Below, piece by piece: positions 16,278 to 24,340 of a stretch of DNA of 64,000 nucleotides. The notes beneath the pieces were generated by a model, which did no database searches, was not told the DNA's origin, and worked only from the letters and a program-made list of their open reading frames with translations. How positions within the stretch are numbered: position 1 is the first letter of the stretch; every line of letters starts with the position of its first letter. The DNA comes from Butyrivibrio sp. (GTDB taxonomy: Bacteria; Bacillota; Clostridia; Lachnospirales; Lachnospiraceae), in assembly GCF_017635265.1 (NCBI RefSeq), contig NZ_JAGBLU010000030.1, forward strand, positions 1-64,000, written 5' to 3'. The translations under genes were made by a program, and so were the position numbers.

Positions 16278-17108
16278 TCAGCCCTTCGTGCCGCCTCTTG
16301 CAACTCCTTCCATGATCTTATCCCTGAATACCAGGAAAAGAACCACAAGTGGCACAGATATTACAACTACTGCTGCCATCATTGCAGGAACATTCTCTCG
16401 TCCAAAACCATTCTCTCTTATCTCCTGAATACCGTTTGAAACAAGGAAATAATTCTGATCATCGGTAATGAGCCTTGGCCATACATAGGAGTTCCAACAT
16501 TCAATAACCTTAAGAATCGTAATCGTAACTATGGTAGGCTTTGAAATAGGGATCATGACTCTGAAAAGATATCTGAAATCCGAGGTTCCATCTACTTTAG
16601 CAGCCTTATAAAGGTTTTCCGGTATCTGCTCAAAGTTTTCTTTTAAAAGATAGATGTAAAACACTGAAGTTACAGACGGTAAAATCAGTCCCGAAAATGT
16701 ATTTCTCATATTCAAATTGGTAATAGTAACAAAATTTGTGATAATAACCAGTTCATTTGGAATCATCATAAGAGAGAGGAAAAGAGAAAACAAAAGGTCT
16801 TTCCCCTTAAAATCAAGCCTCGCAAAGGCAAATGCCGAAAGCACAACAACCACCAGCATCATTCCTGTTGTAATTACTGTGAAAACAATAGTATTAAGGA
16901 AATACTTGGCAAGCGGAACTGCTGTAAATGCTGTTACATAGTTCTCAACAGTTGGACTTAGAGCTATGAACTTCGGGACATATTCAGAATTGTATGAGCT
17001 GTAGCTTTTTATAGAGGTTAATATCATCCAATAAAAGGGAAACAGCACTATAATTGCCCACAACGTGAGAAAAGCATAAATTATCACATTTCTGGTTTTA
17101 TTTTTCAT
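16278..17108 (-). CDS. Sugar ABC transporter permease (MalG type)
   Basis: A 276-residue inner-membrane permease with six predicted helices. The short N-terminal cytoplasmic stretch (MKNKTRNVIIYAFLTLWAIIVLFPFYWM) is typical of MalG-type subunits. The EAA coupling loop is near residues 165-190 (EQIPENLYKAAKVDGTSDFRYLFRVMIPIS). It pairs with the MalF-type permease upstream, overlapping its stop by four bases, and uses the 17992 ATPase. It ends in basic/glycine residues (MEGVARGGTKG) common in this family. Confidence 0.95.
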   Translation of the reverse strand: MKNKTRNVIIYAFLTLWAIIVLFPFYWMILTSIKSYSSYNSEYVPKFIALSPTVENYVTAFTAVPLAKYFLNTIVFTVITTGMMLVVVVLSAFAFARLDFKGKDLLFSLFLSLMMIPNELVIITNFVTITNLNMRNTFSGLILPSVTSVFYIYLLKENFEQIPENLYKAAKVDGTSDFRYLFRVMIPISKPTIVTITILKVIECWNSYVWPRLITDDQNYFLVSNGIQEIRENGFGRENVPAMMAAVVVISVPLVVLFLVFRDKIMEGVARGGTKG

Positions 17109-17995
17109 TGATAATACACCGTCTTTCTACTTACCATGAGGTTTATGGTTGTAATTGTAAATACTATTGCAAAAAGAATAAGCGCTGCAGCTGATGCATA
17201 TGAAGGGTAGCCGCCGCTGTTTCCGTAGAGCATATCATATACATATCCAACAATCGTATTCATCCCTGCTGCATTAAGGTCAGTTCCAAACAAAGCAACC
17301 TCATCGCTGTATGCCTTAAAAGCTCCGATGAATCCCGTGATAACCAGATAAAAAACCATAGGAGAAATCATAGGAAGTGTTATCTTGTAAAAAATCCTCC
17401 ATTTAGGCGTGTCATCCACAATTGCCGCCTTATAGTACATCTCATTTACTGATGCCAAAGCACTTGTAAGGATCAGTATCTTAAATGGCATAACTATCCA
17501 AATTGTATAGAAGCACATAACGAACATTTTGGCGGCATATGGTCCGTCAATAAAATCAACGGAGGGACCTCCAAAAAACTGGATAAGAATGGAAATAAGT
17601 CCATCCGAGTACGCAGTCTTTTTAAATAGGATCATAAATACCAGTCCTACTGCCAGTGTGTTGGTAACATAAGGAAGGAAATATACAGTCTGAAAGAAAT
17701 CCCTTAAAACCTTGATTCTGCTAAGCTCTAAGGATATTAAAAGAGCGATTCCGGTAGATAACGGAACCGTAATTATTACTATTATAAAGGTGTTTTTAAG
17801 AGCCTGAATAAAAAACGGATCATGAAGAACATAGGAATAGTTGTATAGACCTGTCCCCCAAAAACTCTGCGATGCAAAGTTATAGCCCTCTTCAAAGGAA
17901 TAAACAAATACATCAAATAAAGGGTAAACCATAAAAATACCCAAAAACAATATAGCCGGCAAAAGGCAAAGCCACGCAGTCAGGTTCTTCTTCAT
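17105..17995 (-). CDS. Sugar ABC transporter permease (MalF/UgpA type)
   Basis: A 296-residue inner-membrane permease with about six helices. It opens with a long first helix (LTAWLCLLPAILFLGIFMVYPLFDVFVYSF) and has an EAA loop near residues 185-215 (SVNEMYYKAAIVDDTPKWRIFYKITLPMISP). It forms the transmembrane channel with the MalG-type subunit. Its start overlaps the ATPase stop by four bases and its stop overlaps the next start, indicating tight translational coupling. Substrate unknown. Confidence 0.95.
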   Translation of the reverse strand: MKKNLTAWLCLLPAILFLGIFMVYPLFDVFVYSFEEGYNFASQSFWGTGLYNYSYVLHDPFFIQALKNTFIIVIITVPLSTGIALLISLELSRIKVLRDFFQTVYFLPYVTNTLAVGLVFMILFKKTAYSDGLISILIQFFGGPSVDFIDGPYAAKMFVMCFYTIWIVMPFKILILTSALASVNEMYYKAAIVDDTPKWRIFYKITLPMISPMVFYLVITGFIGAFKAYSDEVALFGTDLNAAGMNTIVGYVYDMLYGNSGGYPSYASAAALILFAIVFTITTINLMVSRKTVYYQ

Positions 17996-19086
17996 AGCCT
18001 TATCCTCTCTTTTGTATTTCCATCAAAAACATGTACCTTGCCCCTCTTTAGTGAAAATCTCACTTTCCCGTCTGATATCTTGACTTCAGCATCGGAAGGA
18101 ATTATTCCTCTTATCTTCTCGCCCGTAAAATCAGGGTGAGTAACAATTAAACTTGTGTCTCTTCCCATGATCTCGCGGTTTTCGTAACCACATTCAAATG
18201 GTCCATCCTCATCAAGAATAAATCCTTCAGGACGAACAGCCACAAAAACCTCACCATCCTTTGCCCCTTTGACATCAAGGACAACGGCGTCTCCAATCAA
18301 GACCTTTTCGTTTCTTATCCTGCCGTTAAATACATTTATCTGAGGCGTTCCAAGAAAGCTTGCCACAAAAAGATTATCAGGATCATCATATATATCCTGA
18401 GGTTTTCCCATCTGCTGAAGAACTCCCTCTTTCATCACAACAATCAGATCAGAAATGCTCATGGCCTCTTCCTGATCATGCGTTACGAATACTGTAGTTA
18501 TTCCTGTCTCAAGCTGGATTCGCTTAAGTTCTTCTCTTGTCTGAAGTCTGAGTCTGGCATCCAGATTGGAAAGGGGTTCATCCAGCAAAAGAACCTGCGG
18601 CCTTTTTACAAGAGCTCTGGCAATGGCCACTCTCTGCTGCTGTCCACCCGACATCTCATTTGGGCGTCTGTCCATAAGCTCTTCAATCTGAACAAGCTTT
18701 GCAGCCTCTTTTACCTTGGCATCCATCTCTTCCTTGGACAGTTTCTTGTCGCCTCTTAAGTTTTCCAATGGAAATTTGATATTCTCATAGACAGTCAGAT
18801 GCGGATAAAGCGCATAATTCTGGAACACCAGTCCGACTCCTCTTTTTTCAGGGGCCAGTTCTGTAACATCTGTGTCTCCAAAAATTATTTTCCCTTCTGA
18901 AGGCTTTTCCAATCCGCATATCAGATTAAGCGCTGTACTTTTTCCACAGCCGGAAGGTCCCAAAAGTCCGATGAGTTTTCCGTCGGGTATAGTAAAGTTA
19001 AAATCATTAACCGCAATGACGTCTCCCTTTATCTTTTTGTTCCTGTTTGGGAACCTCTTGGTCAAATGCTCTAAAACAATTTTCAT
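17992..19086 (-). CDS. ABC transporter ATP-binding protein (MsmK/UgpC family)
   Basis: A 364-residue ATPase that energises sugar import. Walker A is GPSGCGKST near residue 44, the signature MSGGQQQRVAIARAL near 144 and Walker B VLLLDEPLSNLD near 165, with an H-loop His in VFVTHDQEEA. A C-terminal TOBE-like domain follows from about 240. ATG is preceded by GGAGAG. It is the first gene of the importer operon ATPase-permease-permease-binding protein. In Firmicutes such ATPases can serve several importers, but here it is encoded together with its own permeases. Confidence 0.95.
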   Translation of the reverse strand: MKIVLEHLTKRFPNRNKKIKGDVIAVNDFNFTIPDGKLIGLLGPSGCGKSTALNLICGLEKPSEGKIIFGDTDVTELAPEKRGVGLVFQNYALYPHLTVYENIKFPLENLRGDKKLSKEEMDAKVKEAAKLVQIEELMDRRPNEMSGGQQQRVAIARALVKRPQVLLLDEPLSNLDARLRLQTREELKRIQLETGITTVFVTHDQEEAMSISDLIVVMKEGVLQQMGKPQDIYDDPDNLFVASFLGTPQINVFNGRIRNEKVLIGDAVVLDVKGAKDGEVFVAVRPEGFILDEDGPFECGYENREIMGRDTSLIVTHPDFTGEKIRGIIPSDAEVKISDGKVRFSLKRGKVHVFDGNTKERIRL

Positions 19087-19098
19087 ACTCTCCTCCAG

Positions 19099-19269
19099 TT
19101 ACATCTGATGTCTTACTACTTTATATTCATCATTATCCTGATAGTAGGGACATTCTAAGCGATTTCCAGACATCATTCTGTAATAGTCATCCTCATCCAT
19201 ATTTACCATGCATGTATAGCATTCCCAATCATCATCATACACATAATTGGCACAGGTATCACAGATCAT
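19099..19269 (-). CDS. DUF6472-like small Cys-rich protein
   Basis: A 56-residue peptide beginning MICDTCANYVYDDDWECYTC. Two CxxC pairs (Cys3/Cys6 and Cys17/Cys20) plus Cys40 suggest metal binding, embedded in an acidic, Tyr-rich sequence (MDEDDYYRMM). From memory this matches DUF6472, a small clostridial family without known function. Its ATG overlaps the TGA of the cupin gene as ATGA, so it is translated by coupling. It lies between the cupin and the ABC importer; the 12-base gap to the importer ATPase start suggests it may be co-transcribed with the importer. Confidence 0.8.
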   Translation of the reverse strand: MICDTCANYVYDDDWECYTCMVNMDEDDYYRMMSGNRLECPYYQDNDEYKVVRHQM

Positions 19270-19598
19270 ACAAAATCCTCTCTCATAGGGTTAAAAATAT
19301 CCAGAAGGATACCCTTTTCAAGGCAAACACATCCATGCTCTACACTGTTTGTCTTAAGCATTGTATCGCCGGCCGTAACAATCTTTTTTTCTCCATCAAT
19401 GTTAAATTCAAATTTACCACTGACTACATATGTTATCTGAGTGTGCGGGTGATGATGGAGCGCCCCGATAGCCCCCTCTTCAAAAGTATTCTCTACACAC
19501 ATAAGGTCCTTACTGTAAGCAAGAACCCGCCTTACCACACCGTTTCCCTGATCTTCAGGTTTTACGTCTCCATGGAATACCCATCTTTCGTCTATCAT
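19266..19598 (-). CDS. Cupin-domain protein
   Basis: A 110-residue single-domain cupin. Metal-binding motif 1 is seen in GALHHHPHTQITYVVSGKFEF (three clustered His plus Gln/Tyr in place of the usual Glu), and motif 2 lies around NSVEHGCVCLEKG. The enzyme or sensor function is unknown; small cupins of this kind often bind sugars or act as isomerases. AAGGAG precedes ATG. It sits 14 bases after the ASKHA gene and overlaps the DUF6472 start, so it belongs to that operon. Confidence 0.9.
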   Translation of the reverse strand: MIDERWVFHGDVKPEDQGNGVVRRVLAYSKDLMCVENTFEEGAIGALHHHPHTQITYVVSGKFEFNIDGEKKIVTAGDTMLKTNSVEHGCVCLEKGILLDIFNPMREDFV

Positions 19599-19612
19599 CT
19601 TTTATCTCCTTA

Positions 19613-21001
19613 CTAAAAATTGATTGCTTCTATATATTCGCTGTCAAACCGGTCAAGCTCCGCCAGTTGCACAACCTGTGAAACCTCACATATTTTCTCT
19701 ATATCCCAAAGAGCTTTCCTGCTATTTCCTGTGAGATGCTCCACCACATACCTTATACATCCTTTTAAAGAAGTATTTCCCGCTGCAAGAATATTCCCTG
19801 TTATATCCTTTGGAAACATCTTGAGATTCATGATTTTATCCATATGGATGTGGGATCCAAATCCACCGGCAACAAAGAGATTGTCCACGTTTTCCCCGTT
19901 TGTCACAGTATAAAGGCCTGAGTAAATCGCAGCTTTGGCAAGCTGTACACTTCTTATGTCATTCTGCAACAGCTTTATATCTCCGGTAACAGTAAGAGGA
20001 TAGCCTTTTTCAAAATATTTTTCACTTAAAAGCCCCGTATCATCAATGATTCCCACTCTCAAGAGCTCTGATACCGCTTCAAGAACTCCGGTACCGCACA
20101 GACCAATCGGCTCAACACCTCCTATTATATCCAATTCCGGGGAAAAATTCTTAATATTTATATGTTTTATTGCCCCTTTTACGGCAGGTACTCCGCAACT
20201 AATCCCGACTCCTTCAAACACAGGACCTGCCGCAGTAGACGTAGCATGAATGACACTCCCGTCAAAAAATGCTATTTCTCCGTTTGTTCCAAGGTCAAGC
20301 AGTAGGCTACTTCTGTCCGGATTGCTCAAAACATCAAGCGCATATAGTCCTGCAACGATATCTCCTCCCACAAAAGCAGCGATTCCCGGAAATATAAATA
20401 CAGTACTTTCTGACAGCGCATCGTCAAATTCCATTCCCGATAACACTTCATACTCAAGGGACTGCGGTGTATACGGATACTTTCCAAGTCCCGAAACATC
20501 ATACTTTCTTAAAAGGTGAATCATTGTGGTGTTTCCGGCAATGCATATTATATCTATGGAAGATCTGACCTTTCGGGAAAGCTCTTTTACCAAGCCTGAA
20601 ATATCTCGTTTTACCAGCATTTGCATATCTGATGCCGCAAAGCTGTCTGATGCTTTGTCAATGCGACTGATGACATCGCCGCCATAGCGCCTCTGATGAT
20701 TGACACAAGATGCTGTATCCAAAACTTCACCTGTGTTGTCCTCATTGCTAATTCCCACAAGAGCCGCTGCAATGGTTGTGGTTCCAAGGTCAACTGCTAT
20801 ACCGTAAGCATCATAGTTTTTATCAAAAGATCCATCTATGAGCGTGCTCTGAATTTCTATTGCTTCTGCATCGCTGCACTTCCTGGGACACTTATAACAA
20901 TTTCCCATGCAGCCATGGGCCTTGTATATATTCATTTTTCTTTGGGAAATACTTGTATTTTTCATCCTCATAATTGTATCAGCATCAGTAGATTTGGGCA
21001 A
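19613..21001 (-). CDS. ASKHA-domain protein (DUF4445/RACo-like) with N-terminal Cys cluster
   Basis: A protein of up to 462 residues related to reductive activators of corrinoid proteins (RACo C-terminal DUF4445). The N-terminal cluster CMGNCYKCPRKC could hold an iron-sulfur cluster. Residues from about 65 carry the ASKHA phosphate loops (AVDLGTTTIAAALVG and LLLDLGTNGEIAFF), and GIAAFVGGDIVAGLYAL and LFVAGGFGSHIHMDK follow. The 2Fe-2S ferredoxin domain of true RACo is absent. The longest frame starts at TTG (21001) with no good ribosome site; ATGs at MRMKNTS or MNIYKAHG are possible. It may activate a corrinoid or other metalloprotein; no corrinoid protein is nearby. Confidence 0.82.
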   Translation of the reverse strand: MPKSTDADTIMRMKNTSISQRKMNIYKAHGCMGNCYKCPRKCSDAEAIEIQSTLIDGSFDKNYDAYGIAVDLGTTTIAAALVGISNEDNTGEVLDTASCVNHQRRYGGDVISRIDKASDSFAASDMQMLVKRDISGLVKELSRKVRSSIDIICIAGNTTMIHLLRKYDVSGLGKYPYTPQSLEYEVLSGMEFDDALSESTVFIFPGIAAFVGGDIVAGLYALDVLSNPDRSSLLLDLGTNGEIAFFDGSVIHATSTAAGPVFEGVGISCGVPAVKGAIKHINIKNFSPELDIIGGVEPIGLCGTGVLEAVSELLRVGIIDDTGLLSEKYFEKGYPLTVTGDIKLLQNDIRSVQLAKAAIYSGLYTVTNGENVDNLFVAGGFGSHIHMDKIMNLKMFPKDITGNILAAGNTSLKGCIRYVVEHLTGNSRKALWDIEKICEVSQVVQLAELDRFDSEYIEAINF

Positions 21002-21097
21002 AAAAAAATAGTATTTTGAATGTTTTTGTGAGAAAATAATAACTGTCTACACAAAATATCAGACAATTACTGTTTTTTAGTATGAAAGGAGATTGTT

Positions 21098-22288
21098 ATG
21101 GGGCTTATTCAGGCTGCACTTGCTGCAGGTGGTAATGTTTTAGCAGATCAGTGGAGGGAGTATTTTTATTGTCCATCTCTTACAAATGACGTACTCCTTA
21201 CAAAGGCTGAGAAAAAGGCCGGAAAGGGAGCAAACAAAAAGGGCTCTGACAACATTATTTCTAACGGCTCTGTCATCGCAGTAAATGAAGGACAGTGTGC
21301 CATTTTAGTTGACCAGGGACAGATAACAGAAATTTGTGCTGAAGCCGGTGAATTTGTATATGATACTTCAGCTGAACCTTCTGTATTCTTCGGTGATTTA
21401 AGCGACTCTATCGCTGAAAGCTTTAAGGAATTTGCCAAGCGTGTCGGCTTTGGCGGAACTGCTGCAAAGGATCAGAGAGTTTACTACTTTAACACAAAAG
21501 AAATTATCGGAAACAAATATGGCACTGTTAATCCTGTTCCTTTCCGTGTAGTTGATACAAACATCGGACTTGACCTTGATGCAAGCATTAAGTGCCATGG
21601 TGAATATAGCTACAAAATTGTTGATCCTATTCTTTTCTATAAAAATATATGCGGAAACATTGAAGGTGAGTATCGAAAAGATAAAATTGAATCTCAGCTT
21701 AAAAGCGAGCTTTTAACAGCTCTTCAGCCGGCATTTGCAAAAATTTCAGCAATGGGAATCCGTTACAGCCAGCTTCCTGCACATACGAATGAGATTGCAG
21801 ATGCTCTTAACGAAGTTCTCTCAGATAAATGGACAAAAGTTTACGGAATCAAGATTTCAAGTTTTGGAATAAGCTCCGTAGTTGCATCTGAAGAAGATGA
21901 AAAAACAATCAAAGAGCTGCAGAGAGCCGGTGCGCTCCGAAATCCCAATATGGCTGCAGCAACTCTGGCAAGTGCACAGGCTCAGGCAATGCAGGACGCT
22001 GCAAAAAATACTGCTACAGGTCCAATGATGGCATTTGCAGGTATGAACATGGCTGCTCAGACCGGTGGAATGAATGCAGGTCAGCTCTTTAATATGGGTA
22101 CTCAGCAACAGCCACAGGTTCAGGCTCCATCTGCTTCTTCAGCATGGACATGCTCATGCGGAGCAACCTCTACAGGTAATTTCTGTTCTAATTGCGGAAA
22201 ACCAAAGCCATCAGCAAACTGGACGTGTTCCTGCGGTGCTGTTAACTCAGGTAATTTCTGCTCCAACTGTGGAAGTCCGAGACCTTAA
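21098..22288 (+). CDS. SPFH-domain protein with C-terminal zinc ribbons (YdjI-like)
   Basis: A 396-residue protein. Residues 1-290 are the YdjI/'virion core protein' type SPFH (band 7) domain, opening MGLIQAALAAGGNVLADQWREYF. After an Ala/Met/Gln-rich linker come two near-identical zinc ribbons, WTCSCGATSTGNFCSNCG and WTCSCGAVNSGNFCSNCG. AGGAG precedes ATG. It heads a three-gene plus-strand operon with the zinc-ribbon membrane protein and the TPM protein. In Bacillus subtilis the pspA-ydjGHI products form a membrane-protection complex; pspA is not present here. Confidence 0.9.
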   Translation: MGLIQAALAAGGNVLADQWREYFYCPSLTNDVLLTKAEKKAGKGANKKGSDNIISNGSVIAVNEGQCAILVDQGQITEICAEAGEFVYDTSAEPSVFFGDLSDSIAESFKEFAKRVGFGGTAAKDQRVYYFNTKEIIGNKYGTVNPVPFRVVDTNIGLDLDASIKCHGEYSYKIVDPILFYKNICGNIEGEYRKDKIESQLKSELLTALQPAFAKISAMGIRYSQLPAHTNEIADALNEVLSDKWTKVYGIKISSFGISSVVASEEDEKTIKELQRAGALRNPNMAAATLASAQAQAMQDAAKNTATGPMMAFAGMNMAAQTGGMNAGQLFNMGTQQQPQVQAPSASSAWTCSCGATSTGNFCSNCGKPKPSANWTCSCGAVNSGNFCSNCGSPRP

Positions 22289-22328
22289 TACTTAACACTT
22301 AATATTAGATTTTTATTCAGAGGATAAT

Positions 22329-23363
22329 ATGGCTTTACAAGAATATGAATGCCCCGCCTGTGGCGGGGCTATGGAGTTTAATCCCCATACTCAAAAGTTG
22401 AAATGTCCTTTCTGCGATTCTGAGTTTGATGTAAAAGATTATGTCGCAAACCATAATTCTGAAAGCAGTGGTACTCAGTCAGAATCCAATGAAGAAATGT
22501 ACATATACAGCTGTGGTTCCTGCGGTGGAGAAATACTGGCCACAGAGTCGCTCGGTTCACTTAAATGCCCCTTTTGCAGCAACAACGTTGTTGTAAAGGA
22601 AAAATTCACAGGTGAATTCAAGCCGGATTACATTATTCCATTTAAACTCACCAAGGATGATGCTGTAAAAACATATACAGATTATGTCAAAGGAAAGCGC
22701 CTTGTTCCGAAGGTCTTCCTTGAAAAGAATCATATTGATGAAATAAAGGGTGTCTATGTTCCATTCTGGCTCTTTAATGCAACCCAGAACTACTCCGGTT
22801 CTTTTGAAGGAACCAAAGTCAGAACCTGGTCAGACAGTAAATACTTGTATACCGAAACCAAATATTTCGACATAGTAAGATCAGGTAATGAGAGATTTGA
22901 AAGAGTACCTGTTGATGGTTCCAAAGAAATGCCCGATGATCTTATGGAGTCACTTGAGCCATTTGACCATAATAAAATGGTTCCTTTTAATATGGGATAT
23001 TTAGCCGGCTTTTTGGCAAACAAGTACAACGTCGAATCGGATACATGTAAAAACAGAGCGTTCGAAAGGATGTCTGCTTCTGCTTCTGCAGATTTCAGAA
23101 ATACAATAGTCGGATATGACTCACTAAAAACCAGGCATGAAAGCTGCAGCACCGGCAACTCATCTTGCAAGTATGCACTATACCCTGTGTATATTTTAAA
23201 CACAACCTGGAATGGCAAAAACTTTCTCTTTGCAATGAACGGACAAACCGGAAAGTTTATCGGAGACCTGCCTTTTAGTATTACGCAGGCATTAAAATAT
23301 TACATTCCAATTGGATTAATTGCTACAATCATCATTTACATTATTATTATTGCATTTATTTAA
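22329..23363 (+). CDS. Membrane-anchored zinc-ribbon protein (YdjG-like)
   Basis: A 344-residue protein. Two TFIIB-like zinc ribbons open it: CPACGG...CPFCDSEF at about residues 8-36 and CGSCGG...CPFCSNNV at about 62-88. A middle domain with conserved YVPFWLFNATQNYSG follows, and a single C-terminal transmembrane helix (YYIPIGLIATIIIYIIIIAFI) ends the protein. This is the YdjG layout. It lies 40 bases after the SPFH gene and 21 before the TPM gene. It is probably the membrane anchor of the complex. Confidence 0.88.
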   Translation: MALQEYECPACGGAMEFNPHTQKLKCPFCDSEFDVKDYVANHNSESSGTQSESNEEMYIYSCGSCGGEILATESLGSLKCPFCSNNVVVKEKFTGEFKPDYIIPFKLTKDDAVKTYTDYVKGKRLVPKVFLEKNHIDEIKGVYVPFWLFNATQNYSGSFEGTKVRTWSDSKYLYTETKYFDIVRSGNERFERVPVDGSKEMPDDLMESLEPFDHNKMVPFNMGYLAGFLANKYNVESDTCKNRAFERMSASASADFRNTIVGYDSLKTRHESCSTGNSSCKYALYPVYILNTTWNGKNFLFAMNGQTGKFIGDLPFSITQALKYYIPIGLIATIIIYIIIIAFI

Positions 23364-23384
23364 TACCGGAAAGATTGGCCAGAT

Positions 23385-24245
23385 ATGAACAAAATCAATA
23401 AGGTTTTATTATTATTTTTAGCTCTTTTTATATTCACTTCTTTTAATATAACTGCATACGCTGACTATGATGAGCTTTGGAACAGTTATTCCATTCCTTC
23501 GTCCAGACAAAAAGAGCTTCTTTTAGATGAAGCCGATCTTCTGTCTGATGATGAGGAACAGACTATTTTGCAAAAGCTTTACACAGTCAGTCAAAATAGA
23601 GAGTGTAACATCGCCATACTTACTGTAGATGACCACACCGGTCCTATTCAGGACTTTTCCGACGATTATTTTGATTACAATGCCATGGGTGCGGATTACG
23701 ATGGGAATGGTATCCTTTTTATGCTCAGCATGTATGACAGAGAATGGGCTATAAGCACTGCCGGAAAAGCCAAATATGCCTTTACCGATTATGGGCAGGA
23801 AGAGCTTGTGGATAGAATGTCCCCTTATCTTTCCAATGACGAGTATTATGATGCATTTATGTCATATGCAGATATCTGCGACATTTATTTGCAGGAATAC
23901 GACAATGGCTATGCCATCGATGTCAATAACCCCTATCATACACAGTATGATTACCTTAAATTACTGCTTATCAGCCTTCTTTGCGGCTTTGGCGTTGCTC
24001 TTATTCCTATCCTTGTTATGAAATCACAGCTTCACACCGTTCACAGCAAATCCAATGCCTCAGGCTATCAGTCACATCAGGGATTAAATATGATATCCCA
24101 TGAAGACAGATTCATAACTTCCAGAATCACCCATACTCCGATTCCCCGAAACGATAATTCTTCGAGGGGCGGAGGGCACGGCGGCTCTACTATACACACA
24201 TCAAGTTCAGGCACTTCACATGGCGGAAGCCATGGTCATTTCTAA
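23385..24245 (+). CDS. TPM-domain membrane protein (YdjH-like)
   Basis: A 286-residue protein with a signal peptide (MNKINKVLLLFLALFIFTSFNITAYA). An extracytoplasmic TPM domain covers residues about 40-180 (LLDEADLLSDDEEQTILQKL, CNIAILTVDDHTG, YDGNGILFMLSMYDREWAISTAG), followed by one transmembrane helix (LLLISLLCGFGVALIPILVM). The cytoplasmic tail ends in a Gly/Ser/His-rich stretch (GGGHGGSTIHTSSSG...). It is the last gene of the trio with the SPFH and zinc-ribbon proteins. TPM domains have been reported as phosphatases or assembly factors; which applies here is unknown. Confidence 0.9.
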   Translation: MNKINKVLLLFLALFIFTSFNITAYADYDELWNSYSIPSSRQKELLLDEADLLSDDEEQTILQKLYTVSQNRECNIAILTVDDHTGPIQDFSDDYFDYNAMGADYDGNGILFMLSMYDREWAISTAGKAKYAFTDYGQEELVDRMSPYLSNDEYYDAFMSYADICDIYLQEYDNGYAIDVNNPYHTQYDYLKLLLISLLCGFGVALIPILVMKSQLHTVHSKSNASGYQSHQGLNMISHEDRFITSRITHTPIPRNDNSSRGGGHGGSTIHTSSSGTSHGGSHGHF

Positions 24246-24340
24246 TCAATAAATATTTTATCTTTTCTTTATTATCTATATACTGTTCATATTTTATTTT
24301 TTGGCTGTATACTATAAGTGAGATAATAGGAGAAGTGTAA

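Noticed and set aside
16120-16428. Plus-strand open frame across the permease 3' end
   Set aside because: It is antisense to a conserved permease and to the 65-base hairpin; no ribosome site.
23776-24021. Second frame inside the TPM gene
   Set aside because: Overlap with a conserved gene in another frame, with no initiation signal.
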